A stretch of 53,115 nucleotides of DNA from Pseudomonas kairouanensis (GCF_004682055.1 NZ_QUZU01000040.1:1-53115); one strand, 5' to 3'; counted from the stretch's first letter, positions 41,172 through 51,131 are shown. Notes: generated by a model from the letters alone, not told the origin. Numbers and translations are program-made.

Positions 41172-44100
41172 TCAGCGACCTTTGATCACCAGATCTGCCG
41201 GGGTTTCGCCCACCGCCTGCCAGTTCGGCCGATACATCGACTCCACCTGCGGTGGCGGCACCCGATACGTACCCGGTGTCACCGCACGCGCCAAGTACAG
41301 CAGGTGCGTGGTGCCATAGCCATCCAGGTTCAGCGCCGCCACATAGCGGTCATCACGGAACTCCTGATGCTTGAGCGAGGCGTTCTGCATCGACTCGCGC
41401 CATTCCTTCACCTGGCTGCTGGCGTTTTCCAGACTCGCCGCGCTTTGTGCCAGGTTCTGGTTTTCCAGTTCAAGGCCCGCAGGCAGCAGGTCCACCACCA
41501 GGGCATCCGGCACGCGCTGCTTGGCGCTCACCGCCAGATGCACCAGCACCAGATCACCGCTGTTGAGGTTGCGCAGGTTCAACGGCTGACCGTTCATGCC
41601 CAGGTATTCGCGGCGGATACTCAAGTTATCCCCACCCGCAGTCGGCGGCACTTGTGGATAACCCGATATCGTCAGTTGCTGGTACACCGGCGCTTCGCCC
41701 TGATTGCTCAGGTTGAGGTCGCTGGACAGCAACTTGCCTTCCAGTTCCAGCGTTGACTGTTGGTTATTCAGTTCTTGCACACCGCCACTGCCGGTGAGCG
41801 TCACTTGCCAGTTCGAATCCGGCTTGGCGAACCCCAGGCGACCTGCCAGGAACAGTGAATTACGCTCCTGGGTCGACAGGTACGGGCTGGCCGCCAATTG
41901 ATCCGACAAGGTAAACAAGCGTTCCTCACGCTTGCCCTTGGCCAGGTCGTTCTCTTCGAGCAACGCCAGGATCATCGCCTGGTCGCGCAGCGGGCTGCCG
42001 TAGTCGGCCAGCCATTCATTGGCATTGCGCTGTGCAGCAAGGCCTGCGAGCAACGCCTGATCGGCACGGGGTTGATCGCCCATCTTCTGCAAGGCAATGG
42101 CCAGTTGCACCAGCGGCAAACCGGAGCGTGCTTCGCTGCGGCGTTCGAAGATGCTGCGCAATGCGCCCAACGGCGCCTGCTGGCTGCGCGCCAACACCAT
42201 GCCGGCGTAAGCCTGTACGGCAAAGCGGGTGTGGTCGGCGTTGTCGCTGTAGTCGACTTCGATCAGGTTGCGTTCCTGCACATAGCGCAACAAACGTTCG
42301 CTGGCCTTTTTCAGGGCCTCGGGCGGCACCGCAAAACCCTGGTCGCGGGCGCGCAACAAGAAGTCGGTGACGTAAGCCGTCAGCCAATATTCCTCTTCGC
42401 CATCGGCGCCCCATAAGCCAAAGCTGCCGTTGTAGCGCTGCATGCCCAGCAGGCGCTCGATGCCGATTTCGATCTTGCGCTTGCGCTCGGCATCCGACTC
42501 GCCCTTGATCGACAGGCGCTTGAGCAACGCATCATCGGCATACAGCGACGGGTACAGGCCACTGGCGGTCTGCTCCAGGCAGCCATAGGGGTACGCCTTG
42601 AGCGCGCTGATCTGCGCGCCGAGGTTCAACGGCGGTCGGCTCGACAGGCTCAGCAGCGCTTCGCGCCCCGAGGCATCGAACTGATCCAGCGCACCCGCTG
42701 GCAGGCTCCACGGTTGGTCCTTGAGCACGGCGCGGTAATGCTTGAGCAGCGCCGGATAGGCCGGGCGCACGCCCAACGTCCATTCGCGACTGAACGGCGG
42801 CAGGTGCTCACCCGGCAGGTCGAGGCCGTTCACCGTGACCTTGACCTTGCCCTGCCCCAGCCCGCCCCAGGCTTTGACCGGGATACGCAGGGTGGTGCGC
42901 TGGCCTTGTGTGAGCGCGACGGTTTGCGCGGCATTGCTGGCCAACTCCAACTGCCCTTCGGCACTCAACTGCACGTCGAGTGTCTGCGCCTTGCCCGACA
43001 GGTTGGACAGGTCCAGCGCCAAGGTGGTCTGGTCGCCACCGGCCAAAAAGCGCGGCGCCGACAGCTCGGCGATCAGCGGTGCGGCAATCACCGTCTTGGC
43101 TTCGGCCATGCCGTAGCGGTCATCGCTCCAGGCCTGGGCCATCAGGCGCAGTTCGCCGTTGAAGTCGGGAATATCGACGCTGACTTCGCCTTCGCCCTGC
43201 TCATTCAAGGTCACCGGCGCGCTTTGCAGGGCGACGATGGTCACGCTGGTATCCGGGCGCTTACCGCCCTTGGCCAGCGCCGCATCGCCACCAAACGCCA
43301 GGCTGGCCAGGCGGCCTTGCCCGGCTTCGATCAACTGGCCGTAGATGTCGAACTGGTCCACGCCGTAGGCCTTGCGGCCAAACAAACTGGAGTACGGGTC
43401 GGGCGTAGGGTATTCGGTGATGTTCAGGATGCCCACGTCCACCGCCGCCACCAACACATGCACCTGCTTGGGCACGCTGCCATCGGCATTTTTAGCGGCG
43501 ACTTTCACTGTGAGCGGTTGTTTGGGGCGCATTTTTTCCGGTGCGGTGAGGGTCAGGCCGAGTTTGCGCTGTGTGCGATCCAACGGCAGGTGCAGAAGGC
43601 CCACCGCTCGTTTAGGCGTGATGTTGGCTTTGCGTTCACCAGGACGGATCACCAGGGCGCTCACGTACAAATCATGGCGCGACCATTTCGGGTCGAGTTT
43701 CACGGCGAAGCTTTTGCCTTCGGCGGGCACGTCGATTTCCTGCCACCACAACGGGCCTTCGGCGGATTCCACCAACAAGTAACCTTTACCGGCGGCAGGC
43801 GGGGTGACGGTGACGTTGGCGGTATCGCCATCGCCATACGCCGGTTTATCCAGCGCCAGCTTGACCTGGTCGGGGCGTACGGCGCCGCCCTCGGTATTGT
43901 CCTGGGCCTGGTAGCCCGCCCAGAAACGCAGACTGCTCACCAGCCCGGTCTGTGGGTCTTCAACCTCCACGCGGTAAGGGCCCCATTCCACCTGGAAGCT
44001 GACCTTGGCGGTGTCACCGGCCTTGATGTTGAGGGTCTGCTCGTCGAGATTGAGAAATTTCTCGTTGAAGTGGTAACTCCAGCCATCGTTCTCGGAGTAG

Positions 44101-46067
44101 TTCCAGTAGTAGTCACGGCGCTCGCGCACCAGGCGCACCTTGAGGTTTTGCGCGGCAAGCTTCTGGCCCTCCTGGTTGGCCAGCAGCACTTCGAATTCCG
44201 CCGGGCCATCGCCATTGGTTTCCTTGCCGTCAAACAACCCGCGCAGGCCCGGCAGTTGCTCGGCTGGCCAGATCGGTTGTACCAGGCGCCGGGTGATCGG
44301 CCGCCCGCCCGACTCTTGCAGGCTGGCTTGCACAATCAGTTGCAGCGGCGACTTAGCGTCGGCCCATTTGCTTTCCAGGGTCAGTTCTTCCTGGCCCTTG
44401 GCGTCGAGGACGCTTTCGTCCAGTTCGAAATCCTGGCTCAGTTCTTCTTCGGTGATGGAGCCGAACTGGTAGCCGGGCAAGGATTTGACCGCTTCGCGCA
44501 ATGGCCGCACATAGACCTGACCACTGACGCGGTTGCCGGATGCCGGCGCGCCGTAGAGGTAACGACCGTTGACGTGGATCACCGGATTGTCCGCCGGGCT
44601 CAAGGCCGTGTCGCTGCCCTTGAGTTCCAGCGCCAGACGCTCGGGCAGGAAGTCTTCGACGAGAAATTCATACAGCTGCGGCTTGCCGTCGCCCAGGTCG
44701 AACACCAGTTGCCAACGCCCGGTCGGGGCTTCGCCGGCCAGTTGCAGTTGATATTGATAGAGGCCGGAAGCGTCGGCATCCCACACGAATTTGCGGCTCA
44801 CCTGTTCATCCGGGCGGCGCACTTCGACGCTCACCGGTTGGGGTTTGACGGCGTTGCCATCCTTGTCCCGCAGCAAGGCGTTGAGCAGCACGGTTTCGCC
44901 AGGGCGGTACAGGTCGCGCGGACCGAACACAAAAAACTGCAAGGGATGGGACGGTTGGCCGCCGATATCGAATTCGGCCAGGTCCAGCGCGGCGCTGTCC
45001 AGGCGCAACAGGCTGGTCTGCTCGCCCTGCTTGGCCAGCAACACCTGGGCCTTTTTCGGCAATGGCAACTCGGCGTGACCGCCCTTTTCGGTCTTGCCCT
45101 GGCCGACTACGCGGCCTTCGGCGTCGAGCACTTCGAGGTCAACACCGTCCAAGGCCTTGCCTCCTTCCAGCGCCTGGGTAAACACATCCAGGCGATTGGC
45201 GTAGCGGTGCACCGACAGGCCAATATCGCTCAAGGTGAACAGCGTGGCCGGTTGGGAATAGTTGTAGGTGCCCGACGCCCGCATCACCGCCAGGTACACG
45301 CCCGGCTGCTGCAGTTGCTTGAGACCAGCGATGGGCAGCAACAGGGTTTCGCGGGTATTGCGCGCCGGGTTCAGGTCGAAACGGCCGCCGTAGACCAGGT
45401 CAGCCAGGGGCAGCAGTTCGCGGGATTCGTAACTTTGCAGGCTGGTGTTGCGCCCCCACTGCGCCAGGAAGGTAGGCAGGGACTCGGGTTTGATGCGGAA
45501 GAACTCGACGTCGATCTTGTCCACATTCAGCGCGATCACCGGCAAGCCTTCAGCGAGTCGGGTCGGCAGCAGGGTGCCACGGCTGGCGAAGCCGACGGTG
45601 GCTTGCAGGTCGCGGGTTTCCAGGCGGGCGCTGTACTCGGCGGCGAGGGTGTTGTCGTTGACCGCCTTCACCCCGGCATCGACGGTGAGTACGAGTTTGC
45701 GCTGTGGCTCCAGGTGGCGCAGGCGCAATTCCATCAAGTTATCGGAGAGTTCCCAGGCGCCATCGACCTTGCCGGATTTGCTGTCCACCAGGTGGAGCTT
45801 GTCGGCGAACTTCTGATCGGGGTCCAACGGGATGGAAAAGCTCACAGAGAGCGTGCTGGCCCCGTCGAGCTGCACTTCGGACACGTCCACCACGCTTAAC
45901 TCACGCCCGGCGTAGCGTTGCTTCAATGCCGCCACGTCCACTACCGCTTTGGCCGGTTTTGCCGCTGGCGCCACGGTGGGCGCAGGCGGTGCTGTGGGTT
46001 TATCGGAGGAATCGCAGGCGCTCAGCAGGGCCAGCGCACAGGCCAGGAACAGTCCTTTGTTAAGCAT
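41172..46067 (-). CDS. yfhM: alpha-2-macroglobulin-like lipoprotein (YfhM type)
   Basis: A 1631-residue periplasmic protease-trap homologue. Signal peptide and lipobox LSAC with Cys18; the next residue is Asp, the inner-membrane retention signal in E. coli (in Pseudomonas this rule is less strict). Repeated MG beta-sandwich domains fill the N-terminal two-thirds. The thioester motif GCLEQ has its Cys at residue 1163, with a helical thioester domain after it. The C-terminal domain ends VESMYRPNWQAVGETPADLVIKGR. The ATG at 46067 gives the signal peptide; upstream codons run into a REP element. In other bacteria it works with PBP1C, which lies downstream on the same strand but 550 bp away. Confidence 0.93.
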   Translation of the reverse strand: MLNKGLFLACALALLSACDSSDKPTAPPAPTVAPAAKPAKAVVDVAALKQRYAGRELSVVDVSEVQLDGASTLSVSFSIPLDPDQKFADKLHLVDSKSGKVDGAWELSDNLMELRLRHLEPQRKLVLTVDAGVKAVNDNTLAAEYSARLETRDLQATVGFASRGTLLPTRLAEGLPVIALNVDKIDVEFFRIKPESLPTFLAQWGRNTSLQSYESRELLPLADLVYGGRFDLNPARNTRETLLLPIAGLKQLQQPGVYLAVMRASGTYNYSQPATLFTLSDIGLSVHRYANRLDVFTQALEGGKALDGVDLEVLDAEGRVVGQGKTEKGGHAELPLPKKAQVLLAKQGEQTSLLRLDSAALDLAEFDIGGQPSHPLQFFVFGPRDLYRPGETVLLNALLRDKDGNAVKPQPVSVEVRRPDEQVSRKFVWDADASGLYQYQLQLAGEAPTGRWQLVFDLGDGKPQLYEFLVEDFLPERLALELKGSDTALSPADNPVIHVNGRYLYGAPASGNRVSGQVYVRPLREAVKSLPGYQFGSITEEELSQDFELDESVLDAKGQEELTLESKWADAKSPLQLIVQASLQESGGRPITRRLVQPIWPAEQLPGLRGLFDGKETNGDGPAEFEVLLANQEGQKLAAQNLKVRLVRERRDYYWNYSENDGWSYHFNEKFLNLDEQTLNIKAGDTAKVSFQVEWGPYRVEVEDPQTGLVSSLRFWAGYQAQDNTEGGAVRPDQVKLALDKPAYGDGDTANVTVTPPAAGKGYLLVESAEGPLWWQEIDVPAEGKSFAVKLDPKWSRHDLYVSALVIRPGERKANITPKRAVGLLHLPLDRTQRKLGLTLTAPEKMRPKQPLTVKVAAKNADGSVPKQVHVLVAAVDVGILNITEYPTPDPYSSLFGRKAYGVDQFDIYGQLIEAGQGRLASLAFGGDAALAKGGKRPDTSVTIVALQSAPVTLNEQGEGEVSVDIPDFNGELRLMAQAWSDDRYGMAEAKTVIAAPLIAELSAPRFLAGGDQTTLALDLSNLSGKAQTLDVQLSAEGQLELASNAAQTVALTQGQRTTLRIPVKAWGGLGQGKVKVTVNGLDLPGEHLPPFSREWTLGVRPAYPALLKHYRAVLKDQPWSLPAGALDQFDASGREALLSLSSRPPLNLGAQISALKAYPYGCLEQTASGLYPSLYADDALLKRLSIKGESDAERKRKIEIGIERLLGMQRYNGSFGLWGADGEEEYWLTAYVTDFLLRARDQGFAVPPEALKKASERLLRYVQERNLIEVDYSDNADHTRFAVQAYAGMVLARSQQAPLGALRSIFERRSEARSGLPLVQLAIALQKMGDQPRADQALLAGLAAQRNANEWLADYGSPLRDQAMILALLEENDLAKGKREERLFTLSDQLAASPYLSTQERNSLFLAGRLGFAKPDSNWQVTLTGSGGVQELNNQQSTLELEGKLLSSDLNLSNQGEAPVYQQLTISGYPQVPPTAGGDNLSIRREYLGMNGQPLNLRNLNSGDLVLVHLAVSAKQRVPDALVVDLLPAGLELENQNLAQSAASLENASSQVKEWRESMQNASLKHQEFRDDRYVAALNLDGYGTTHLLYLARAVTPGTYRVPPPQVESMYRPNWQAVGETPADLVIKGR

Positions 46068-46383
46068 GGGGCACTCGTAATGGGAGGGGCCGAGGGATGA
46101 ACTATATATCAGCCTGAGTGGGGCCGATGTGGTGCTGGTCACATTGACCGACGGAGGGTGGTTTGGTTCTGGATAGGACTGCAAGCCAAGCAAAATCCCA
46201 CAACCACTGAAGATCAACATGTGAAAACACAGGTAAATGTGGGAGGGGGCTTGCTCCCGATGGCGGTGGGTCAGCCAATACTCATTTGACTGACCCACCG
46301 CCATCGGGAGCAAGCCCCCTCCCACATTGGTCCTTTAGTGTTGCTGAGGGCCGGTTACAATGCTGCTCCTCCAAGGAGCCTTC
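46068..46383. other. divergent intergenic region yfhM / MATE gene
   Basis: The first 165 bases hold the yfhM promoter region (a TATATA candidate -10 near 46105-46115 on the minus strand, no clear -35). A REP doublet occupies 46235-46328. The last 50 bases carry the AAGGAG ribosome site of the MATE gene. No additional gene is seen. Confidence 0.5.
46235..46328. repeat. REP doublet (GTGGGAGGGGGC family)
   Basis: AATGTGGGAGGGGGCTTGCT at the left and its complement at the right. GATGGCGGTGGGTCAG and CTGACCCACCGCCATC form the inner arms. It is nearly identical to the elements at 2361 and 48590. Confidence 0.92.
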
Positions 46384-47721
46384 ATGAAATCCCTGCTCAC
46401 CGACTGGCGCCACCGCCCCACGCATCGCAACGTCTGGGCGTTAGCTGCGCCGATGATCCTGTCGAACATCTCGGTGCCGCTGGTAGCCCTGGTCGACAGC
46501 ATGGTCATTGGCCACCTGCCCCACGCCCACCAGTTGGGCGCCGTGGCCGTCGGCGCCAGTCTCTATACCTTCCTGGCCTGGGCCATGGGTTTCCTGCGCA
46601 TGGGCACCACCGGGTTCGCCGCCCAGGCGGCCGGGCGCAATGACGGGGCGGCACTGCGGCAAATCCTGCTACAAGGCTTGCTGCTGGCGCTAGGGCTGGC
46701 CCTGCTGCTGGGCACGGTCGGCATTCCGTTCAGCCACCTGGCGCTGGAATGGATGCAACCTTCACCCGAACTCAATCAGCTGACCCAGAACTTTTTCCAC
46801 ACCCGCCTGTTCGGCCTGCCCGCCGCCCTCGCCAGCTATGCGCTGGTGGGTTGGTTCCTCGGCACGCAAAACGCCCGTGCGCCGCTGGCGATCCTGCTGA
46901 CCACCAACCTGGTGAACATCGCCCTGAACCTATGGTTTGTACTTGGGCTGGATTGGGGGGTGGTGGGTTCGGCGCGCGCCTCGGTGATCGCCGAATGGAC
47001 CGGCGCCCTGCTCGGCCTGGCCATGACGCAAAAAGCCCTGCGCGCCTACCCCGGCCATATCGCCTGGGCGGCGCTGAAGCTGTGGCACAACTGGCGTCCG
47101 CTGCTGGCCGTGAACCGCGACATCTTTATCCGCAGCCTGGCGCTGCAATCGGTGTTCTTCATGATCACCGTGCAAGGCGCACGCCTGGGCGACGCCACCG
47201 TGGCGGCCAATGCGTTGTTGCTCAACGGCCTGCTGCTCACGGCCCACGCGCTGGACGGCCTGGCCCACGCGGTCGAAGCCCTGTGCGGCCATGCAATCGG
47301 CGCCCATGACCGCCATGCCCTGCGCCGCTCACTGGTGGTGGCCGGCGGCTGGTCGTTGATTGCCAGCGTCGGCTTCGCCCTGTTGTTCACCCTCGGCGGG
47401 CACCTGTTTATCGCCATGCAAACCGACATCCCCAGCGTGCGCGAAACCGCTGACATCTACCTGCCTTACCTGGCTGTGCTGCCATTGATTGCGGTGTGGA
47501 GCTACTTGCTGGACGGCCTGTTCATCGGCGCCACCCGCGCGCGGGAAATGCGCAACGGCATGCTGCTCACCGTGCTGCTGACGCTGCCGATCGCCTGGGC
47601 GTTGCAGGGCTTGGGCAACCACGGCCTGTGGATCACCTTCCTGCTGTTCATGGCCTTGCGCAGCCTTACTTTGTGGGCGATTGCGTGGCGTTTGAATCGG
47701 CAGGACCAGTGGCTTGGATAA
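46384..47721 (+). CDS. MATE-family multidrug/Na+ efflux transporter (DinF/NorM-like)
   Basis: A 445-residue, 12-helix MATE exporter. The two six-helix bundles each start with a recognisable helix (VWALAAPMILSNISVPLVALVDSMVIGHL and FIRSLALQSVFFMITVQGARLGDATVAANA), and FLGTQNARAPL is the family loop. It resembles DinF more than NorM. Start at 46384 has AAGGAG 6 bases upstream; an in-frame upstream ATG lacks one. Its last 56 bp overlap the convergent esterase gene. Confidence 0.9.
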   Translation: MKSLLTDWRHRPTHRNVWALAAPMILSNISVPLVALVDSMVIGHLPHAHQLGAVAVGASLYTFLAWAMGFLRMGTTGFAAQAAGRNDGAALRQILLQGLLLALGLALLLGTVGIPFSHLALEWMQPSPELNQLTQNFFHTRLFGLPAALASYALVGWFLGTQNARAPLAILLTTNLVNIALNLWFVLGLDWGVVGSARASVIAEWTGALLGLAMTQKALRAYPGHIAWAALKLWHNWRPLLAVNRDIFIRSLALQSVFFMITVQGARLGDATVAANALLLNGLLLTAHALDGLAHAVEALCGHAIGAHDRHALRRSLVVAGGWSLIASVGFALLFTLGGHLFIAMQTDIPSVRETADIYLPYLAVLPLIAVWSYLLDGLFIGATRAREMRNGMLLTVLLTLPIAWALQGLGNHGLWITFLLFMALRSLTLWAIAWRLNRQDQWLG

Positions 47722-48559
47722 ATGCGGTGACGCGGTCCAGGACCGGCGCCAGCCAGCGCAATGGTTTTGAGATCGCCGCCACCAAGGTCTGGTGGTTGGT
47801 CTTGCTGAAGTAGAACGTTTCAACGGGTACATCTGCTGCCCGTAATTGCTCGGCCAGCCCACCAGTATTGCGCGTGGGGTTGACCAGCTTGTCGCCTGTC
47901 GAGGCGATCAACAGGGTTGGCGGTGCATCACGGCTGACATGGTTGATCGGCTGGGAGTCGGGCGGCGAGTCGGGGAAGAAGAACACCGGTTTTACATCCG
48001 GGTTTTCAATCGGCAGGAAGTCATAGGGCCCGGCCAGGCCGATCCAGCCTTTGAAGATCGACGGCGATAAACCCACTGCATTCAACCAACGCGCATCCAG
48101 CGCCAACATCGAGGCGTTATAGGCGCCGGAGCTGTGGCCCATCACATAAAGCTGCCTGGGGTCGGCGCCGTATTGGGCAATATGCTGATGCGTCCAGGCC
48201 ACCGCTTGGGCGCCGTCCTGGAGAAAAGCGGGGTACCGCACTTGCGGGTAGAGCCGGTAGTCCGCGATTACCACGACGATGCCCCGTGAGGCCAGGGCTT
48301 CGCCGACAAAGCCGTAGTCGTCCTTGGAGCCTGAGTTCCAGCTGCCGCCGTAGAAAAACACCACCACGGGGGCGTTGGGGATAGCGGGCGCGGGGCGGTA
48401 GATATCGAGTGTCTGGCGGGGGTCAGTGCCGTAGGCGAGGCCTGAAGTTTTGCTGAAGGTGCTGGAGGGTGTTAGGGCGTTGATCACGTTGATGGGTGAG
48501 CAGGCCGCGAGGAATGCAGTGAGTGCCAGGGTGAAGGCTTGTAAGAACCTGCTCGACAT
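47666..48559 (-). CDS. alpha/beta-hydrolase lipoprotein (HSL-like esterase)
   Basis: A 297-residue lipoprotein with lipobox LAAC at Cys20. The alpha/beta-hydrolase core has an oxyanion loop (VVVFFYGGSWNSG; HGGG in relatives), the nucleophile in GHSSGAY (Ser near 142), a late Asp in IASTGDKLV and His in KTNHQTL. The family includes carboxylesterases and BD-FAE/kynurenine formamidase-like hydrolases, so substrate is unclear. Its C-terminal 18 codons overlap the end of the MATE gene on the opposite strand, unusual for real convergent genes but both look genuine up to their last motifs. The extra C-terminal tail (GPADSNATQSPTK) may have arisen from loss of an earlier stop. Confidence 0.85.
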   Translation of the reverse strand: MSSRFLQAFTLALTAFLAACSPINVINALTPSSTFSKTSGLAYGTDPRQTLDIYRPAPAIPNAPVVVFFYGGSWNSGSKDDYGFVGEALASRGIVVVIADYRLYPQVRYPAFLQDGAQAVAWTHQHIAQYGADPRQLYVMGHSSGAYNASMLALDARWLNAVGLSPSIFKGWIGLAGPYDFLPIENPDVKPVFFFPDSPPDSQPINHVSRDAPPTLLIASTGDKLVNPTRNTGGLAEQLRAADVPVETFYFSKTNHQTLVAAISKPLRWLAPVLDRVTAFIQATGPADSNATQSPTK

Positions 48560-48589
48560 CGCTAAGCCCTCATGTGTAAAGGTGATCCA

Positions 48590-48683
48590 AATGTGGGAGG
48601 GGGCTTGCCCCCGATGGCGGTGTGTCAGGCAACTAATCTGTTACTGATACATCGCTATCGGGGGCAAGCCCCCTCCCACATTA
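48590..48683. repeat. REP doublet (GTGGGAGGGGGC family)
   Basis: AATGTGGGAGGGGGCTTGCC at the left, its complement at the right, centre GATGGCGGTGTGTCAGGC. It separates the esterase gene (minus) from the speA stop at 48702. Confidence 0.9.
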
Positions 48684-48701
48684 GATTTATGTCAACTCAG
48701 A

Positions 48702-50615
48702 TTATGAAGACAGGTACGAAGACCGCGTCAGCCCCAATCGCAACGCATCCAGGAACTGCGTACGCTCCGCAGCACTGATCTTCGCGCTCGCGCACTTGTC
48801 ACGGTAGTGCGTCATCAACTCCTCCGGCGACAAGTGCACGTAGCGCAGCATGTCTTCGATGGTGTCGTGGGTCTCGATCCCGGCGCTGTACACCGAACCG
48901 TCATCACGCTGGTAGATGTTCACCGAGTCGGTGTCACCAAACAGGTTGTGCATGTCGCCCAGGATCTCTTGGTAGGCACCCACCAGGAAAATACCCAGCA
49001 AGTAGTCCTCACCTTCGTTCAAGGCATGTACCGGCAGGCTGGTCTCGATAGACTGCTCGTCGACGTATTGCTTGATCTTGCCGTCGGAATCGCAGGTCAG
49101 GTCTTGCAGCACGGCACGGCGCAGCGGTTCTTCGTCGAGGCGATGCAGCGGCAAAATCGGCAATACCTGGCCGATGGCCCAGGTGTCGGGCAGGCTCTGG
49201 AACACCGAGAAGTTGCAGATGTACTTGTCGGCCAGCTTGTCGTTGAGTTCGTCCAGCACCTGGCGGTGCGAGCGCTGGCGGGCTTTCAACGAGTTGTGCA
49301 GGCGGCGGCACACGGCGAAGTAGCATTGCTCGGCCAGGGCTTTTTCGGCCAGGGTCAGCTTGCCGTCGGCGTACTGGGTGGCCACGTCGCTCATGTAGTG
49401 GGTGGCGCGCCAGTAGGTTTCGGTGACCATCTCGATGTCGGTCGGGCCCAGCAGGTCCACCAGCCATTGCACGGTTTCGGGCAGGCTTTCCTTGTTTTCG
49501 ATCACTGGGATTTCGTCGTTGTGTTTCTCGACGTCAGTGACCTGCACCACCAGCATGGCGTGGTGCGCGGTGAGGGAACGGCCGCTTTCGGAGAAGATGT
49601 TCGGGTGCGGCAGGCTCTGGGCGTCGCAGAATTCCTTGAGCATGCCCACCACCACACCGGCGTAGTCGTCCATGTCGTAGTTGATGGAGCTGGCGTTGCG
49701 CGAGTGGGTACCATCGTAGTCAACACCCAGGCCGCCGCCCACGTCGATGTGGTCCACCGGCAGGCCCAGGTTGCGCAGTTCGCCGTAGTAACGAATGGCC
49801 TCCTTGAACCCGTGCTGGTAGTCGGCCAGGTTGGCGATCTGCGAGCCCATATGAAAGTGCAGCAGGCGGATGCCCTGGTCCAGGCCAGCGGCGCGGAAGC
49901 GCTCGACCACCGACAGCAGCTGCGCCGCCGACAAACCGAATTTGGATTTTTCGCCGCCGGTGTCTGCCCACTTGCTCGATGCCAGGGACGACAGGCGCAC
50001 GCGCAGGCCGACCTGTGGCTTGACCTTGAGGCTGGCGGCCTCTTCGATCACCAGTTCCACTTCGGATTCTTTCTCGATCACGATGAACACGTTGTGACCA
50101 AGCTTTTGACCCATCAGCGCCAGGCGGATGAACTCACGGTCCTTGTAACCGTTGCACACGATGGTGCCGCCCTTCGGCGCCAGGGCCAGCACGGCCAGCA
50201 GCTCAGGCTTGGAGCCGGCTTCCAGGCCGATGGAGACGTTCTGGGTGGCGATGATGTTCTCGATCACCGCTTCCTGCTGGTTCACCTTGATCGGGTACAG
50301 CGCGGTGTACTTGCTCTGGTATTCCAGGCGCTCGATGTTCGCATCGAAGGCGCCGGTCAGCTGGCGTACACGGTCTTGCAGAATGTCGGGGAAGCGCACC
50401 AGCAACGGCAAGGACAGGCCGCTTTTGCGCAACTCGTCAACTTGCTCGTACAGGTCGACGGGCGTGCTGTTCGGACCGTTCGGACGGACTTCAACGCGAC
50501 CGGCTTCATTGATCGCGAAATACCCGGCCCCCCAATGGCGAATCCCGTAAACACTGCGGCTGTCCGCAACTGTCCATTGGCTGCCATCGTCTTTGCGTGT
50601 GCGTCGTACGGACAT
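48702..50615 (-). CDS. speA: biosynthetic arginine decarboxylase
   Basis: A 637-residue PLP enzyme that converts arginine to agmatine, the first step from arginine to putrescine. The PLP lysine is Lys110 in YPIKVNQQ, and the barrel then has GLEAGSKPELLAVLAL, the HFHMGSQI block and DVGGGLGVDYDG. The C-terminal beta-domain follows. Length fits SpeA (about 630-660). The ATG has AGGGG 8 bases upstream. It is alone between the esterase gene and yciH. Confidence 0.96.
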   Translation of the reverse strand: MSVRRTRKDDGSQWTVADSRSVYGIRHWGAGYFAINEAGRVEVRPNGPNSTPVDLYEQVDELRKSGLSLPLLVRFPDILQDRVRQLTGAFDANIERLEYQSKYTALYPIKVNQQEAVIENIIATQNVSIGLEAGSKPELLAVLALAPKGGTIVCNGYKDREFIRLALMGQKLGHNVFIVIEKESEVELVIEEAASLKVKPQVGLRVRLSSLASSKWADTGGEKSKFGLSAAQLLSVVERFRAAGLDQGIRLLHFHMGSQIANLADYQHGFKEAIRYYGELRNLGLPVDHIDVGGGLGVDYDGTHSRNASSINYDMDDYAGVVVGMLKEFCDAQSLPHPNIFSESGRSLTAHHAMLVVQVTDVEKHNDEIPVIENKESLPETVQWLVDLLGPTDIEMVTETYWRATHYMSDVATQYADGKLTLAEKALAEQCYFAVCRRLHNSLKARQRSHRQVLDELNDKLADKYICNFSVFQSLPDTWAIGQVLPILPLHRLDEEPLRRAVLQDLTCDSDGKIKQYVDEQSIETSLPVHALNEGEDYLLGIFLVGAYQEILGDMHNLFGDTDSVNIYQRDDGSVYSAGIETHDTIEDMLRYVHLSPEELMTHYRDKCASAKISAAERTQFLDALRLGLTRSSYLSS

Positions 50616-50759
50616 CGAAGTCCCCTATAAATGAAGTCGAAAACACCGCCCCTGTCAGAGGCTGGCGCAGTCTAAAGAATGAAAATGACGATTTGCCTGC
50701 GTGCAAGGTAGGACCCCACGCGCAGGACAGAGTTTAGACACAGGTCGGGAAGAGGCTTT

Positions 50760-51131
50760 TCAGCCGCCGGACTTCTTGGCCTTGTACCCAAGCTTGATCA
50801 GCTCGGCCAACAGCAACTCGACATGATCGCCCTGGATCTCGATGACGCCGTCTTTCAACGCGCCACCGGTGCCACAGCGCTTTTTCAGCGTGGTGGCCAG
50901 TTCCTTCAGGGCATCCTCGGCCAACGGCACGCCGGTGATGGTGGTCACCGTCTTGCCGCCACGGCCTTTGCTCTCGCGTCGCACGCGGGCAATACCGTCG
51001 CCTTCGGGGATCAGGGTTTGTTTGCAGGTACACGAATCCACGGGCTGACGACAGTCCGGGCAGTGTCGACCTGCGTCGGTGGAAAATACCAGACCACCAA
51101 GGGCGGCGAAGGATGCGGCTTTTTTGGCCAC
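50760..51131 (-). CDS. yciH: SUI1/eIF1-family translation factor YciH
   Basis: A 123-residue protein. The N-terminal part has a four-Cys cluster (HCPDCRQPVDSCTCK) that may bind zinc. The SUI1 fold covers about residues 55-115 (GRGGKTVTTITGVPL, LKKRCGTGGALKDGVIEIQGDHVELLLAELIKLGYKAKK). E. coli YciH is thought to increase initiation stringency. I place the start at GTG 51131, because AGAGGA is 6 bases ahead; for the TTG two codons upstream that site would be directly adjacent. Stop is 145 bp from the speA start region, same strand. Confidence 0.87.
   Translation of the reverse strand: MAKKAASFAALGGLVFSTDAGRHCPDCRQPVDSCTCKQTLIPEGDGIARVRRESKGRGGKTVTTITGVPLAEDALKELATTLKKRCGTGGALKDGVIEIQGDHVELLLAELIKLGYKAKKSGG

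Noticed and set aside
42714..45899. 1061-codon open frame on the plus strand
   Set aside because: It lies fully inside yfhM on the other strand, has no recognisable domain, and is rich in Gln/His/Val/Gly repeats typical of the antisense of GC-rich coding DNA.
46068..46325. N-terminal extension of yfhM
   Set aside because: The frame is open but runs through a REP and an untranslated leader; the lipoprotein signal starts at 46067.
48807..50630. 607-codon open frame on the plus strand
   Set aside because: Exact antisense of speA, whose PLP and barrel motifs are clear. The frame is a by-product of high GC.
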